Assembly (NCBI GenBank): GCA_947501445.1
Contig: CANMVS010000003.1
Span: 248,001 to 312,000 of the forward strand
Source: an uncultured Rhizobiaceae group bacterium
Lineage (GTDB): Bacteria > Pseudomonadota > Alphaproteobacteria > Rhizobiales > Rhizobiaceae
Direction of reading: 5' to 3'
Length of the DNA stretch: 64,000 bases
Positions 17,310 through 26,190 of the stretch are shown here, in pieces. Made by a program: the position numbers and the translations under genes. How positions within the stretch are numbered: position 1 is the stretch's first letter; each line of letters opens with the position of its first letter. Below the pieces are notes generated by a model that saw nothing but the letters and a program-made list of their open reading frames with translations, made no database searches and was not told the origin of the DNA.

Positions 17310-18341
17310 ATGCGTGCAATTGTAATTCACAAAGCAAAAGATCTGAGAATAGAAGACCGTGATGAAAGGGCGCCGGGTGTCGGTGAAGTTCAGATACGCC
17401 TTGCGACGGGCGGCGTGTGTGGATCTGACCTGCACTACTTCAATCACGGCGGCTTTGGCACTGTCCACCTCAAGGAGCCGATGATCCTGGGGCATGAGGT
17501 TTCCGGTATTGTCGAAACCCTGGGTGAAGGCGTCCTTGGCCTGTCGCCAGGAGATCTGGTTGCTATATCCCCATCGCGTCCGTGCGGGAATTGCGCCTAT
17601 TGCGGTGAGGGACTGCCCAATCATTGTGAAAATATGCGGTTTTATGGATCGGCAATGCCGTTTCCCCATATTCAGGGCGCCTTTCGTGAGGTGTTGACCG
17701 TCAAGGCAAGCCAATGTGTGCCCGCAAAGGGTCTGACGGCCGGTGAGGCAGCTATGGCAGAACCCTTGTCTGTGACGCTGCACGCGACACGTAGGGCAGG
17801 TGAGATGTTGGGAAAGCGGGTTCTCGTCACCGGGTGCGGACCTATTGGGACGTTGGCCATTCTGGCAGCGCGCAGCGCCGGAGCCACTGAAATAGTTGCA
17901 ACAGATATTTCAGCCAATGCCCTGGCGTTTGCACAAAAAGTCGGTGTTGACCGAACGATTGATATGGCTGATGCACCAGGCGATCTTGATCCCTTTAAAG
18001 CTGGAAAAGGCTATTTTGATGTTCTTTATGAATGTTCGGGGGCACCGCAGGCCCTTGCTGACGGCATTGCAGCCATGCGCCCGCGCGGTGTGGTGATGCA
18101 ACTGGGGCTGGGTGGCGATATGAATGTCCCAATGATGCAACTGACCGCAAAGGAGCTGGATTTACGCGGATCTTTCCGTTTCCATCAGGAGTTCGCGACC
18201 GCGGTCCAGCTCATGCAGGCAGGTCGAATAAATGTGAAACCGCTCATTTCACACACATTCAATCTGGCACAGGCACATGAAGCTTTCACCATGGCCGGTG
18301 ATCGCAGCCAGGCAATGAAGACGCAGATCGCCTTTGTGTGA
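17310..18341 (+). CDS. idnD: L-idonate 5-dehydrogenase
   Basis: 343-residue zinc-dependent medium-chain dehydrogenase. Catalytic zinc ligand Cys37 in GGVCGSDLHYFNHGGFG, GHE, and the structural-zinc cluster CGNCAYCGEGLPNHCENMRFYGSAM; Rossmann motif VTGCGPIGTLA. The HYFNHGGFGTVHLKEPMILGHE stretch is characteristic of IdnD rather than generic sorbitol dehydrogenase. It oxidises L-idonate to 5-ketogluconate, the step before the idnO-like SDR. Probably co-transcribed with the 2-hydroxyacid dehydrogenase from the operator-controlled promoter at 16199. Confidence 0.93.
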   Translation: MRAIVIHKAKDLRIEDRDERAPGVGEVQIRLATGGVCGSDLHYFNHGGFGTVHLKEPMILGHEVSGIVETLGEGVLGLSPGDLVAISPSRPCGNCAYCGEGLPNHCENMRFYGSAMPFPHIQGAFREVLTVKASQCVPAKGLTAGEAAMAEPLSVTLHATRRAGEMLGKRVLVTGCGPIGTLAILAARSAGATEIVATDISANALAFAQKVGVDRTIDMADAPGDLDPFKAGKGYFDVLYECSGAPQALADGIAAMRPRGVVMQLGLGGDMNVPMMQLTAKELDLRGSFRFHQEFATAVQLMQAGRINVKPLISHTFNLAQAHEAFTMAGDRSQAMKTQIAFV

Positions 18342-18347
18342 TGGGCT

Positions 18348-18779
18348 TTAAATCAGGTCTTCAAACGTATCGGCACCAACAGCAGCAAGTGCTGCATTGG
18401 CAACCGCGAGATCCTGTTCCCCTGATCCGGAGCCAATGCCAATACCGCCAACCAGTTGACCGTTATGAATGATCGGCAATCCGCCGGGCAGGGCGGTGAC
18501 CTCTCCTTGAGTGGCAGCCGCGATGGGTGCACGAAAGGAGTCTGGAATTTTAACGGTTGGCGCCCCATTGGATGCAGCGGTGCGTGCTTTGACACGGGCG
18601 CTTTTGCGGCTGAGAAACTTGGCACCCGTCATGCGAATTTCTCCATGCAATTCGCCACTGGCATCGACAATGACGATACATTGCGGCTGACCGATTTCTT
18701 CGGCTTTGCTGATCGCGGCGCTCAGCATAATCATCGTGGCTGAATGGGAGAGTGTCAGTCGGTTTTCAAAAGCCTGCAT
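18348..18779 (-). CDS. GlcG/HbpS-like (DUF336) protein
   Basis: 143 residues with the family core: N-terminal helix, VIVDASGELHGEIRMTGAKFLSRKSARVKARTA, then GGLPIIHNGQLVGGIGIGSGSGEQDLAVANAAL. GlcG-like proteins occur in glycolate, propanediol and sugar-acid clusters; their biochemical role is poorly defined (heme or small-molecule binding in some). The gene is convergent with idnD (6 bp apart) and divergent from the lactonase gene with an operator between, so it belongs to the regulon. Confidence 0.85.
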   Translation of the reverse strand: MQAFENRLTLSHSATMIMLSAAISKAEEIGQPQCIVIVDASGELHGEIRMTGAKFLSRKSARVKARTAASNGAPTVKIPDSFRAPIAAATQGEVTALPGGLPIIHNGQLVGGIGIGSGSGEQDLAVANAALAAVGADTFEDLI

Positions 18780-18808
18780 AGAAATTTCCTTGCGAAATCA
18801 AACAATTA

Positions 18809-18822
18809 TGTTATCGGTAACA
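18809..18822. promoter_or_regulatory. LacI-type operator O3
   Basis: TGTTATCGGTAACA in the 69-bp divergent region between the GlcG-like gene and the SMP-30 lactonase. The outer six bases on each side are exactly complementary (TGTTA...TAACA). Confidence 0.82.
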
Positions 18823-18848
18823 CATAGCGAAAGTATGAGAAACCTATT

Positions 18849-19751
18849 ATGTCTTTTTTTGAGGTAGTCGAACCGGTTTTCAGTAGTTATGTGATGGGCA
18901 ATGCGCCCGTCAAGCAGATTGCAACCGGATTTGACTGGACCGAGGGGCCGGTCTGGTTTGGTGATGCAAATTGCCTGCTCTTTTCCGATATTCCCAATAA
19001 TCGGATCATGCGCTGGACACCCGATGTGGGAACATCAACCTATCGCACGCCATCCAATTATGCCAATGGCCATACCCGAGATTTTCAGGGGCGATTGATA
19101 TCATGTGAACACGGGACCCGCCGTGTGACCCGTACCGAACACGATGGGTCCATTACGGTTATCGCAGACCGTTTTGAAGGCAAACGGCTCAATTCACCAA
19201 ATGATGTGGTGGTGAAATCTGACGGAACGATCTGGTTCTCCGACCCCCATTACGGCATCAAAACCGACTATGAAGGTTTTCGCGGCGAACAGGAACTGCC
19301 CTGCAATGTCTACCGTGTTGACCCGGCAAACGGATCATTCGCAGCAGTATTGACGGATTTTGACTGTCCCAATGGCCTGGCCTTTTCACCCGATGAAAAG
19401 CGTCTTTATGTGGCTGATACCGGCATCATGTTTGATGCCAATGCCAAACAGCACATCAGGGCATTTGATGTGGATGGTAACGGCCGGCTTTCAGGGGGCG
19501 ATGTGTTTCATGTTATCGGTCCGGGTGCTGCTGACGGGTTTCGCCTGGATACAGATGGCAATATCTGGTCGTCAGCCGGTGATGGCGTTCATTGCATTGA
19601 TCCAGGTGGGGCGTTGCTTGGAAAAATTCTGGTGCCTGAAATGGTATCAAATGTATGTTTTGGTGGACGGGCAAAACATCAACTCTACATGACAGCGACG
19701 ACAAGTGTTTACCGCATCGTGCTAAACAGACAGGGAGTGCAGAAACCGTGA
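18849..19751 (+). CDS. SMP-30/gluconolactonase-family lactonase
   Basis: 300 residues, six-bladed beta-propeller. Metal-site residues are visible: Glu in FDWTEGPVWFG (about 30), Asn in RLNSPNDVVV, Asn in DCPNGLAFSPDEKRLYVADT and the Asp of the latter. It hydrolyses aldonolactones such as gluconolactone to the acid, an entry point to gluconate. Its stop overlaps the gnd start as GTGA. No signal peptide is evident, so it acts in the cytoplasm. Confidence 0.9.
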   Translation: MSFFEVVEPVFSSYVMGNAPVKQIATGFDWTEGPVWFGDANCLLFSDIPNNRIMRWTPDVGTSTYRTPSNYANGHTRDFQGRLISCEHGTRRVTRTEHDGSITVIADRFEGKRLNSPNDVVVKSDGTIWFSDPHYGIKTDYEGFRGEQELPCNVYRVDPANGSFAAVLTDFDCPNGLAFSPDEKRLYVADTGIMFDANAKQHIRAFDVDGNGRLSGGDVFHVIGPGAADGFRLDTDGNIWSSAGDGVHCIDPGGALLGKILVPEMVSNVCFGGRAKHQLYMTATTSVYRIVLNRQGVQKP

Positions 19752-21157
19752 GTGAGAATAACCTGGGTGATATTGGGTTGATTGGGCTTGGCACCATGGG
19801 CGCAAATCTGACGCTCAACATAGCCGAGAACGGTTTCAAGGTTGCCGTGCATAACCGCACCACAAGCAGAATTGGTGATTTTATCGCCGGTGCCGGATCC
19901 CTGCGCGAGCAATTGATCGGATGTGAAACGCTCGAAGCGCTGATTGGTGCGCTGAAAAAACCACGCTCAGTCATTTTGATGGTACCCGCAGGTCCGATCG
20001 TCGATGATTATATCTCGGCCCTGCGTGCGCTGATGGATGCGGATGATCTGATTATTGATGCGGGTAATGCCAATTTTCATGATACCAACCGCCGCGCAGC
20101 AGGCGGTGAGCCGTTTTTGGGCATTGGTGTTTCAGGTGGTGAGGAGGGCGCACGACACGGCCCGTCGATCATGGGTGGTGGCCCGCGTGACCAATGGAAT
20201 CGTGTCGCGCCGATACTTGAGGCCATTGCCGCCGACTACGAGGGGGCGCCCTGTGCAACCTGGATGGGTGAAGGTGGTGCCGGTCACGCTGTAAAGACGG
20301 TTCACAACGGTATTGAATATGCGGACATGCAGATGATTGCCGAAACCTACGGTATCATGCGCGACGGGTTTGGCATGCAGCCACAGCAGATCGCAGATGT
20401 ATTCAACCAATGGAACCAGGGTGTCCTCAAATCCTATTTGATGGAAATTTCCGGGCAGGTCTCTGCTGCCATTGACCCACAGACGCATAGGCCGGTCCTG
20501 GACATAATTCTTGATCGCGCCGGACAAAAGGGTACCGGACGCTGGACAGCCATTGAGGCGCAGCATCTGGGTGTTCCCGCCTCTGTTATCGAGGCTGCAG
20601 TTGCGGCCCGCAACCTGTCAGCCCAGTTGGATACACGAAAAACCGGGGAAGATATTTTTGGTGCCGCGCCGCTGCCTGTGGATCCTGAGGCACTGACAAT
20701 TGGTACGCTTGAAAATGCACTGATTGCCGGGAAAATCATGTGTTATGCGCAAGGGTTTGAATTGCTTGCAGCCATGTCAGGCGCAAATGGTTGGAGCCTG
20801 CCCATGCCTGATATTGCGCGCGTGTGGCGCGAGGGCTGTATTATCCGTTCAACCATGCTCAACGACATGGCAACGGCTTTGCAAAAGCAGCCCGGTGTCA
20901 ATCTCATGTTCTCTGATTTCTTTGCTTCGCGCCTGCGCGAAACCCAGGATGATTTGAGGGCAACCGTCAGCAAGGCAGCAGGCAGTGGTCTGCCGGCACC
21001 AGCACTTTCTGCGGGCCTTTCCTATTTTGATATCATGCGCACCGGTCGCTCAACTGCGAACCTGATACAGGCCCAACGAGATTTTTTTGGTGCCCATGGG
21101 TTTGAACGTATTGATGCTGATGGCGCTCATCACGGACCCTGGGGTGCTGGTGGGTAA
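19748..21157 (+). CDS. gnd: 6-phosphogluconate dehydrogenase, decarboxylating
   Basis: 469 residues. GLIGLGTMGANLTLNIAENG (NADP fold), GVSGGEEGARHGPSIMGGG, catalytic Lys and Asn in HAVKTVHNGIEYADMQMIAE, and the C-terminal TGRSTANLIQAQRDFFGAHGFER. Converts 6-phosphogluconate to ribulose-5-phosphate, CO2 and NADPH, closing the local idonate-gluconate route. The GTG at 19748 overlaps the lactonase stop; an earlier in-frame codon would lie inside the lactonase gene. The ending HGPWG is typical of the family. Confidence 0.95.
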   Translation: MSENNLGDIGLIGLGTMGANLTLNIAENGFKVAVHNRTTSRIGDFIAGAGSLREQLIGCETLEALIGALKKPRSVILMVPAGPIVDDYISALRALMDADDLIIDAGNANFHDTNRRAAGGEPFLGIGVSGGEEGARHGPSIMGGGPRDQWNRVAPILEAIAADYEGAPCATWMGEGGAGHAVKTVHNGIEYADMQMIAETYGIMRDGFGMQPQQIADVFNQWNQGVLKSYLMEISGQVSAAIDPQTHRPVLDIILDRAGQKGTGRWTAIEAQHLGVPASVIEAAVAARNLSAQLDTRKTGEDIFGAAPLPVDPEALTIGTLENALIAGKIMCYAQGFELLAAMSGANGWSLPMPDIARVWREGCIIRSTMLNDMATALQKQPGVNLMFSDFFASRLRETQDDLRATVSKAAGSGLPAPALSAGLSYFDIMRTGRSTANLIQAQRDFFGAHGFERIDADGAHHGPWGAGG

Positions 21158-21222
21158 GGCGTTCGTCCGTTGTTGCGAGTGGTGTTAAGCTCTGACGTGA
21201 AACAATGTCTACGAAGTTGGAC

Positions 21223-21573
21223 TTATTTTTCTGATGAATCATCGCTCAGCAGTTTAACGAGGCCATTGATCTGTTCCTTATGGTCGCGCGCGTAGGTGCG
21301 GCCAGCCTGATCTTTCTTCGATTGCTTTCAGCACTTCCAAATCGGCAAGCCGAAAAGAGCGCCGCCTTCAATTGCCAATATACGCACCCGCCTGGGGTTG
21401 GCTGCGGCCACAACGACCGGTCTTCCAAAGTCCGATTCTGCCGGTCCTGTGGTCAACCTGTAGTCATAGTTGGCCACGTATCCGGAGCAGAAATAACTGC
21501 TGGCCAGAAAATTCGCGACTGCCAATGTGATCGAGCCAACTGCATATATGCAGTAGCGGACGAAAGCCTTCAT
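21223..21573 (-). pseudogene. Truncated patatin-like lipase pseudogene (paralogue of 22159-23301)
   Basis: Begins MKAFVRYCIYAVGSITLAVANFL and follows the N-terminus of the intact lipase as far as RRVRILAIEGGALFGL (versus RRVRILAIDGGALFGL). A one-base deletion after that shifts the frame; LEVLKAIEERSG continues in the new frame and then joins directly to the lipase C-terminus (AGRTYARDHKEQINGLVKLL, versus AGRHFVRDNENQIDALVTLL) in a third frame. About 850 bp between SGKP and the C-terminal helix are missing, including the GSSTG nucleophile elbow. A ribosome site (AGGTGT) and start context are conserved with the intact copy. It is a dead duplicate. Confidence 0.88.
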
Positions 21574-21708
21574 TTGACACCTCACAACGTCACCAGAGTG
21601 GACCCGACATCAGTGCCCAAATTCTGGTCTGATGGCAGTTTGTGTGCCGTGGGAACGAATTTCCTTATAGTCATGATAATCGCTGTCGTGCGGTTCGCAA
21701 GTAGACCA

Positions 21709-22099
21709 GAGCCTGTCTTTTTTAAATGAAAACATTTGACCGGGCGATTTTGCTCGCTGACAAGACCTATCGTCGCTTCTGCGAAGATAGGTCCCGATCC
21801 CTTTTTGGCGCATTGTCCCATCGGAAAACTGTTTCACATTTTTCCGGAAATGCTTAAGGCGGATTGCACGCAGTGGTGTCATCCACCACAAGTGCGAGCC
21901 AATACTGTCAGGGGGCAAAATCGCCCGGCCCATTTATCGCAGAATTTCAACTGTTTCGGCCTGTCAGGGGTGACAGAAAGTCGACCCATCGGCGTCGTTG
22001 CGCCACTTGCCCGATGCACCACATCGCGCTGCGCGACGCGCCTAGCCGAGTGGATCGACTTTCCGCCATCAAATGCTTCCATTTAAAAAAGACAGGCTC
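21709..22099. mobile_element. MITE-like element with 31-bp terminal inverted repeats
   Basis: The left end (21709-21739, starting GAGCCTGTCTTTTTTAAATG) and the right end (22069-22099, inverted) match at 29 of 31 positions. The 391-bp interior has no convincing ORF. It carries a second, nested perfect inverted repeat CCGGGCGATTTTGC (21740-21753) / GCAAAATCGCCCGG (21915-21928) that begins next to the left terminus. No obvious target-site duplication is seen. It sits between the intact lipase gene and its pseudogene. Mobilising transposase unknown. Confidence 0.7.
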
Positions 22100-22158
22100 C
22101 AAATTTATCCCAACCGCACTGATCAAACCCTTGGGCGGGTTGAAACACTTGCCCTTTT

Positions 22159-23301
22159 CTATTCTTGAACAGGCGCCAGCAGTGTAACGAGGGCATCTAT
22201 CTGATTTTCGTTGTCACGCACGAAATGGCGACCAGCCTGTTTAATATATGCAATATTGCTCGGTGTAGCGGTGAAACTGCTGGTACCATCAGCCACTGTC
22301 GGTGACAGGACGACCAGTGATACATCGACTGTGGAATCAAAGGCGGCATGTCTTTCCAGCGGGCCCTGACTCATCGTCGTTTCACCACGGTACAACAAAT
22401 TGAATGCAGGGGAGATCCACTGGATCAAGCCACCTCTTATGCCAATATTCCTGGTGATGGTATAGGAACGCGCCGTGCCCAGTGAAACAACGACAAACTC
22501 ATCGGCATCAAGAAAATGACTGCGTGCATGCAGGTATGCAAGATCACCAGGTTCGTTGGAGATGAATGCCGGATCACCGTAAAAATAGTCTTCAGTGTCG
22601 TCCCCGATCAGCGTAACGGCGGGAAACACGCTTGGTACACTGGTTACCGCGGTCAAAAGTGACCACAAATACAAATTGGACTCCTTATGGTCCCAATTTC
22701 TGAAAACCTTCAGGCCGCCGTTTTTTTGCGAATAGGCCGGGAACATAGTCGGGCGCAAGAGTTCTCTGAACTGCGAATTCCCGAGGGTGATTTTGGCGGA
22801 CTTGATGCGACCTTGATTTGTGAGGCGAGGCCCGAACAACCCGTACGCGGTGAGAATCTTGTGATAGAGTGGTCCATCCAGAACCTGTCCGGAAAATTGT
22901 TCGTATTTGTGAATGGCATCCTCAGCAGACATAGGCTTGCCAGTTTGTTTGTCCGGATGCAAAAGCAGGGTTGAGATGATAGCCCCGGTTGACGAACCCG
23001 CAACGAAATCGAACAATTCAAAAATCGGCTTACCGGATTTTTCTTCGATAGCTTTCAGTACTTCCAGGTCTGCCAGTCCAAAAAGCGCACCGCCGTCGAT
23101 GGCCAAAATGCGTACGCGCCTCGGTGCGGCAGCGACCATCTCGACAGGTTTTCCAAAGTCCGACTTATCTGGCCAGGCTGTCAATTGGTAATCATACTGC
23201 ACCACGTGACGGGAATAAAGATAACTGCTGACCAGAAATATTGTGAATAATAATGCGATTGTGCCGATAGTAAAAAAATATAAGCGAACAATGAATCTCA
23301 T
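22159..23301 (-). CDS. Membrane-anchored patatin-like phospholipase
   Basis: 380 residues. One N-terminal transmembrane segment (about 5-27, LYFFTIGTIALLFTIFLVSSYL) probably anchors it, followed by a patatin core: oxyanion loop ILAIDGGALFGLADLEVL, nucleophile Ser in VAGSSTGAIIS, and a late GDPAFISNEP in the position of the catalytic Asp (families usually have DGG or DGA). It is expected to hydrolyse acyl groups of membrane lipids. A truncated paralogue lies downstream. Not tightly linked to flanking genes. Whether the catalytic domain faces the periplasm is open; positive residues before the segment suggest it does. Confidence 0.85.
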   Translation of the reverse strand: MRFIVRLYFFTIGTIALLFTIFLVSSYLYSRHVVQYDYQLTAWPDKSDFGKPVEMVAAAPRRVRILAIDGGALFGLADLEVLKAIEEKSGKPIFELFDFVAGSSTGAIISTLLLHPDKQTGKPMSAEDAIHKYEQFSGQVLDGPLYHKILTAYGLFGPRLTNQGRIKSAKITLGNSQFRELLRPTMFPAYSQKNGGLKVFRNWDHKESNLYLWSLLTAVTSVPSVFPAVTLIGDDTEDYFYGDPAFISNEPGDLAYLHARSHFLDADEFVVVSLGTARSYTITRNIGIRGGLIQWISPAFNLLYRGETTMSQGPLERHAAFDSTVDVSLVVLSPTVADGTSSFTATPSNIAYIKQAGRHFVRDNENQIDALVTLLAPVQE

Positions 23302-23492
23302 TTCACACCTCTCTACTACTAAATCATAAATCGGTGTTTTTATTAAGTTGTAATGTAAATCCTCCGTATATTAAGAGTCAATGTTCATGAAAACCTTACG
23401 GATTGCATGTGATTGTTGTGCAATGGCACATTTTAAAAATCGTGGGGCGTTCAGTTCTGCAAAACTGACTGTCATTCCAACTTGAATGGGTT

Positions 23493-24524
23493 CTAGACAG
23501 TACTGCCAGGCACAAGGCGTGTTGGGGCAACAATCACGTCCTGCACAGGCTCGCCGCGAATACGGGCAACAAGTGCCTCGGCAGCGGATTTGCCCAAGGC
23601 CTGTGTTGTTACGGATGTCGTTGTCAGTCGTTTTGGCAGAACAGAGGCGACTTCCATGCCGCCCCATCCGGCGATGGCGATATCTTCAGGAACCCGCAAT
23701 CCTTTGGATTGACAATAGAACAACCCGCCAACAGCCATCGTATCTTCCTGATAATAAATACTGTCGACATTGCTGGTCCGGTTGAGGATCGTTTCTGTGC
23801 CGTAGAACCCCGCATAAAAACCCGGACGGTCGATCAACAGCTCCTGCGCTGCCAGATCGAGGTTGTTTGCGGCCAGGGCCTGCTTGAAACCGGAAAGGCG
23901 CACCATGCCCATACCCGGCGTGCTGGCCTCGGCGCCGACATAGGCAATTTTACGGTATCCGCGACCGACGATGTACCGCCCCATTTCATGTCCACAATCA
24001 TAATGATTGAAGCCGACGGAAATATCGATCGGGCTGGTATTGAGGTTCCAGATTTCCACAACCGGGATCCCATAGTCGCGTAACATTGATAGTGTCGTCT
24101 GTGTGTGGGTGCGCCCGCTTAGAATCACACCAGCCGGTCGCCACGACAAAATAGTCGTCAACCAGGATTGCTCAGTCTCCGGTTGCTGTTCATGCGAACC
24201 AATCATTGTCTGAAAACCCAACCGCGAAAGCGTGTGATCAATGCTGTCCAGGACAGATCCAAACATACCGCTGGTCAGGCGCGGTACACACACCCCAATG
24301 AGTGTTGAGGACTTGTCTGATCCGAAGGCGGCGGCAAGACGGTTCGGTACATAGCCAAGTTGATCTACGGCCTGCATCACCCGATCATGGGTCTTGGTGG
24401 AAAAACCGCTTGAATTGCGCAGCACACGTGAGGCCGTCATCTTGGAGACACCGGCAGCTTCGGCTACCTGAGCCAAGGTTATGTTTTCTTTTTTTCTTTT
24501 ATTATCAGACACATGAACAGCCAT
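23493..24524 (-). CDS. LacI-family transcriptional regulator (second)
   Basis: 343 residues. Helix-turn-helix ITLAQVAEAAGVSKMTASRVLRN at about 16-38, followed by the sugar-binding-fold effector domain. It is divergent from the ABC transporter operon, and two operator-like palindromes lie in the 130-bp shared region (24547-24560 and 24605-24618), so it most likely represses that operon and itself. The Lys instead of Ser in the recognition helix (VSKMTASRV versus VSSMTVSRA in the LacI at 10851) may explain the slightly different operators. The ATG at 24524 has no good ribosome site; a GTG a few codons later is an alternative. Confidence 0.88.
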   Translation of the reverse strand: MAVHVSDNKRKKENITLAQVAEAAGVSKMTASRVLRNSSGFSTKTHDRVMQAVDQLGYVPNRLAAAFGSDKSSTLIGVCVPRLTSGMFGSVLDSIDHTLSRLGFQTMIGSHEQQPETEQSWLTTILSWRPAGVILSGRTHTQTTLSMLRDYGIPVVEIWNLNTSPIDISVGFNHYDCGHEMGRYIVGRGYRKIAYVGAEASTPGMGMVRLSGFKQALAANNLDLAAQELLIDRPGFYAGFYGTETILNRTSNVDSIYYQEDTMAVGGLFYCQSKGLRVPEDIAIAGWGGMEVASVLPKRLTTTSVTTQALGKSAAEALVARIRGEPVQDVIVAPTRLVPGSTV

Positions 24525-24546
24525 TTTCTGGAGTGGAATGCACTAA

Positions 24547-24560
24547 CGTTACCGATAACA
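24547..24560. promoter_or_regulatory. LacI-type operator O4
   Basis: CGTTACCGATAACA, 22 bp upstream of the second lacI gene; inverse orientation of TGTTATCGGTAACG. Confidence 0.78.
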
Positions 24561-24604
24561 TTTTTCGCTTGACCGCAACAATATATGCATTAGGCTAGCA
24601 GAAG

Positions 24605-24618
24605 AGTTACCGGTAACG
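24605..24618. promoter_or_regulatory. LacI-type operator O5
   Basis: AGTTACCGGTAACG with a perfect 12-bp palindrome GTTACCGGTAAC at 24606-24617, 37 bp before the first ABC ATPase start, placed to block its promoter. Confidence 0.8.
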
Positions 24619-24654
24619 CAATCAAAATTGGTGCGCCGGTACTGGGAGGAAGTG

Positions 24655-26190
24655 ATGGCGCCGCAGATTCAAAGCGGATTGTTTTTTGACGGGATCGTCA
24701 AGAGCTTTGGCGGTACGCAGGCCCTGCGTGGCGTTTCAATGCACGTCGATCGTGGCGAGATTGTCGCACTGCTGGGTGAAAATGGCGCCGGCAAATCCAC
24801 CCTTATCAAAGTGCTTGGCGGCATCCATTCAGCAGACAGCGGTCAGGTCCTCATAGACGGTGTGTCCTATGCCCATAAGCCCGGCCGGGTTAATGAAAAA
24901 CAATCGGTTGCATTCATCCATCAGGACCTGGGGTTGATCGAGTGGATGACCGTTGCCGAGAACATGGCGTTGGCACAGGGCTATAAGCGCAAATTTGGAC
25001 TGATTGACTGGGATGAGGCAGATGAGCGTGCCCGTGTCGCGCTTGCCAAAGTAGATTGTCATTTTGACCCATCCATGCGGGTTTCCGATTTGAGCCGAAC
25101 GGAAAAATCTCTCGTGGCCATCGCTCGTGCGCTGGCGGTTGAGTGTGATTTTCTGGTCCTCGATGAGCCGACAGCCAGCCTGCCCGCCGACGAAGTCGAA
25201 CGGTTGTTTTCGGCGCTGCGGCCCTTGCGGGAAAAAGGTGTTGGTATGATCTATGTCTCCCATCGCCTTGATGAGATTTTCAAGATTGCAGACCGGGTGG
25301 CCGTGCTGCGCGATGGCATGATGGTCGGCATGCGTGATGTTAAACACACCAATTCCGATGAACTCGTTCAAATGATCGTTGGCAGAAGAGCACGTGAATT
25401 CGACAGACCCGCCATTGAAGAAGGCAAATCCGTTTTAACCCTGCAGAATCTGCATGTGGGACCTGTTGGACCGGTTGATTTGACGGTCAGGCAGGGAGAG
25501 GTCGTGGGGCTTGTCGGCTTGCGCGGTGCCGGGCATGAGGACATTGGGCGCTGTCTGTTCGGTGAGCGCCGTTTCAGTGGTGGCATCGCTCTTCATGGCA
25601 TTGCGCCTGATCTGTCTTCGCCGCGCGCCGCTTTGAATTCCGGTATCGGCCTCGTGGCACGGGACCGGGTTGTGGAATCCATCGCGCCATCGCTGAGCAT
25701 ACGCGAGAACATGTATTTGAACCCGGAAGCGTCCGGACGGACATTGCTGGCATTCAAAAGTGTGAATCAGGAAAATGCAGAAGCGCAGGCTGTTGGTCAC
25801 AAACTCGGTTTGAGTCCCAATGATCCGACACTGGCAATTGAAGCCCTGTCCGGCGGCAATCAGCAGAAGGTTGTTGTTGGGCGCTGGCTTCAAACCGGCA
25901 GAAAACTATTGATCGCCGAAGATCCGACCGCAGGGGTCGATGTCGGCGCCAAGGCTGAAATATACGCCCTCCTGTTTGAGGCATTGGCCAATGGGATGGG
26001 CGTTCTTGTTGTGTCGACCGATTTCGAGGAAGTTGCTGCGATCTGCCATCGTGCTGTGGTTTTCAGCCGGGGGCAGGTGGTCACGGATTTATCAGGGGTG
26101 GGACTATCCACTGAATCTCTCATTCAGGCAGCTTCGGCCGGTGAGGTCGAACACAATCCTGCCGAACAGGTGAAACATGCAATCAATTGA
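24655..26190 (+). CDS. CUT2-type sugar ABC transporter, double ATP-binding protein
   Basis: 511 residues with two fused nucleotide-binding domains, as in RbsA/XylG/MglA. Domain 1 has Walker A GENGAGKST, signature LSRTEKSLVAIARAL and Walker B DFLVLDEPTASL; domain 2 has the degenerate Walker A region GLRGAGHEDIG typical of these proteins and an intact LSGGNQQKVVVGRWL signature with EDPTAGVDVGAK. It energises uptake with the permease and binding protein that follow. The ATG at 24655 follows GGGAGGA by 4 bases. Overlaps the permease gene by 14 bp. Substrate inferred, from regulon context, to be a sugar or sugar acid. Confidence 0.93.
   Translation: MAPQIQSGLFFDGIVKSFGGTQALRGVSMHVDRGEIVALLGENGAGKSTLIKVLGGIHSADSGQVLIDGVSYAHKPGRVNEKQSVAFIHQDLGLIEWMTVAENMALAQGYKRKFGLIDWDEADERARVALAKVDCHFDPSMRVSDLSRTEKSLVAIARALAVECDFLVLDEPTASLPADEVERLFSALRPLREKGVGMIYVSHRLDEIFKIADRVAVLRDGMMVGMRDVKHTNSDELVQMIVGRRAREFDRPAIEEGKSVLTLQNLHVGPVGPVDLTVRQGEVVGLVGLRGAGHEDIGRCLFGERRFSGGIALHGIAPDLSSPRAALNSGIGLVARDRVVESIAPSLSIRENMYLNPEASGRTLLAFKSVNQENAEAQAVGHKLGLSPNDPTLAIEALSGGNQQKVVVGRWLQTGRKLLIAEDPTAGVDVGAKAEIYALLFEALANGMGVLVVSTDFEEVAAICHRAVVFSRGQVVTDLSGVGLSTESLIQAASAGEVEHNPAEQVKHAIN

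Noticed and set aside
21711-22187. Plus-strand ORFs inside the MITE-like element as a transposase
   Set aside because: At most 116 codons, no DDE or HUH motif, no ribosome site.
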